NCBI GenBank assembly: GCA_016463765.1
Contig: JAEMQS010000015.1
Location: 1 to 64,000, forward strand
DNA: 64,000 nucleotides
Source of the DNA: Solirubrobacteraceae bacterium
GTDB taxonomy: Bacteria > Actinomycetota > Thermoleophilia > Solirubrobacterales > Solirubrobacteraceae
Direction: 5' to 3'
Both the position numbers and the translations under genes were made by a program. The notes under the pieces were generated by a model. The model worked only from the letters and a program-made list of their open reading frames with translations. It was not told the DNA's origin and ran no database searches. The first letter of the stretch is position 1; each line of letters opens with the position of its first letter. Shown in pieces: positions 63,452 through 64,000 of the stretch.

Positions 63452-64000
63452 ATGGCCGCGATCGGCGCGACCTGTGGCGGGCTCTCCGCCTCGATCACCC
63501 GCGCCCTCTCCGACGACGGCGTCGATGCCACCCGCGTCAACCAGTTCCGCTTCATCGGCGCGTTCATCGTCCTCGCGCTGATCCTGCGCATCGCCGCCCC
63601 AGCGCTCATGCGCATCCCGCGCGTCGCCTGGCGCCCGCTGCTCGCCGCCGGGCTGCTCGGCTCGTTCGGCACGGGCCTCGCCTACATCGTCTCGCTGACC
63701 CTGCTGCCGATCGCCACCGCGCAGGCGCTGATCTACACCTCGCCGATCATCCTGCTCGGGCTGTCCTCGGTCATCGCCCGGCGGTGGCCGACCCCCGTCG
63801 CGCTCGCCACGGTCGTCGTCGCCGTCGGCGGCTGCTGGCTCGTGGTGAACGCGGGCGCGTCGGGGAGCATCGACCCGCTCGGCGTCGCCGCCGCGCTCAT
63901 CGCCGCGTGCTCGTTCGCCGGGTACGTGACGATCATCGGCCGGCTCCCCGTCGCGCTGCCCGCGCTGACGATCGTCATCGCGATGTTCGGCGTGGCGACC
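63452..64000 (+). CDS. EamA-family transporter (DMT superfamily), truncated by window edge
   Basis: 183 codons from the ATG at 63452 run off the right edge. At least five hydrophobic segments are seen in the first EamA half (GLSASITRAL, FRFIGAFIVLALIL, GLLGSFGTGLAYIVSL, ALIYTSPIILLGLSSVIA, VVVAVGGCWLVVNAG), with the second half starting near LGVAAALIAACSFAG. An in-frame TTG at 63377 would add 25 residues including an Arg-rich stretch before helix 1. Substrate unknown. It is divergent from GGT and shares its operator region. Confidence 0.85.
   Translation, partial: MAAIGATCGGLSASITRALSDDGVDATRVNQFRFIGAFIVLALILRIAAPALMRIPRVAWRPLLAAGLLGSFGTGLAYIVSLTLLPIATAQALIYTSPIILLGLSSVIARRWPTPVALATVVVAVGGCWLVVNAGASGSIDPLGVAAALIAACSFAGYVTIIGRLPVALPALTIVIAMFGVAT

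Overview
The window is about 64 kb of very GC-rich DNA, densely packed with genes, many of which overlap by 4 bases (ATGA or GTGA). The gene content suggests a free-living aerobic actinobacterium, and I lean towards Thermoleophilia (Solirubrobacterales-like). The reasons are the long AcnA-type aconitase with a low-complexity linker, the SigK/RskA-like pair next to HtaA-like secreted proteins, the VKOR plus DsbA-like pair, and a compact type II fatty-acid cluster. The taxon is an inference from gene content only. I saw no rRNA, tRNA, CRISPR array, transposase or phage gene.

Left part (1-9.4 kb): the start of a Tat-exported ferritin-like protein (cut by the window edge), aconitase, a cupin, an ECF sigma factor with its RskA-type anti-sigma factor, a divergent HtaA-like secreted protein converging on an HtaA-like lipoprotein, a VKOR/DsbA-like oxidative folding pair and a DUF427 protein.

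Middle-left (9.4-26.9 kb): a formate-dehydrogenase-like molybdopterin oxidoreductase with Cys at the selenocysteine position. Two tandem paralogous secreted alpha/beta hydrolases follow, each behind a near-identical promoter, then a TetR regulator and a Tat-exported GMC oxidoreductase. Next comes a molybdenum cofactor region holding fdhD, moaB/mog, moaD, moeA, mobA, moaC, moaA and moaE, interleaved with an acetyltransferase, a small secreted protein and a monoacylglycerol-lipase-like hydrolase. A Tat-exported FAD-linked oxidase closes this part.

Middle (26.9-40.3 kb): a chemoreceptor, then a leftward run comprising a two-component system and fabD-fabH-acpP-fabF-carboxyltransferase-MaoC dehydratase-fabI. 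After it come an unusual SDR protein with a zinc-ribbon-like insertion, small enzymes (VOC, cupin) and a gene broken by a single-base frameshift.

Right part (40.3-64 kb): a catabolic island of the hydantoinase/5-oxoprolinase type. It holds one HyuA subunit but four HyuB paralogues, a RidA protein, a nitrate/sulfonate/taurine-type ABC importer (ATPase, two permeases, binding lipoprotein), two MFS transporters, an aldo-keto reductase, a gamma-glutamyltransferase-like hydrolase, an EamA transporter and a GntR/FCD regulator. Copies of a short palindrome (consensus ATTGGATCCAAT) lie at nearly every promoter region in this stretch and nowhere else that I could find. This suggests one regulon under the local GntR protein and is the most interesting signal in the window. 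The substrate is not identifiable from sequence. An RTX-repeat secreted protein and a cupin sit inside this stretch without an obvious operator.
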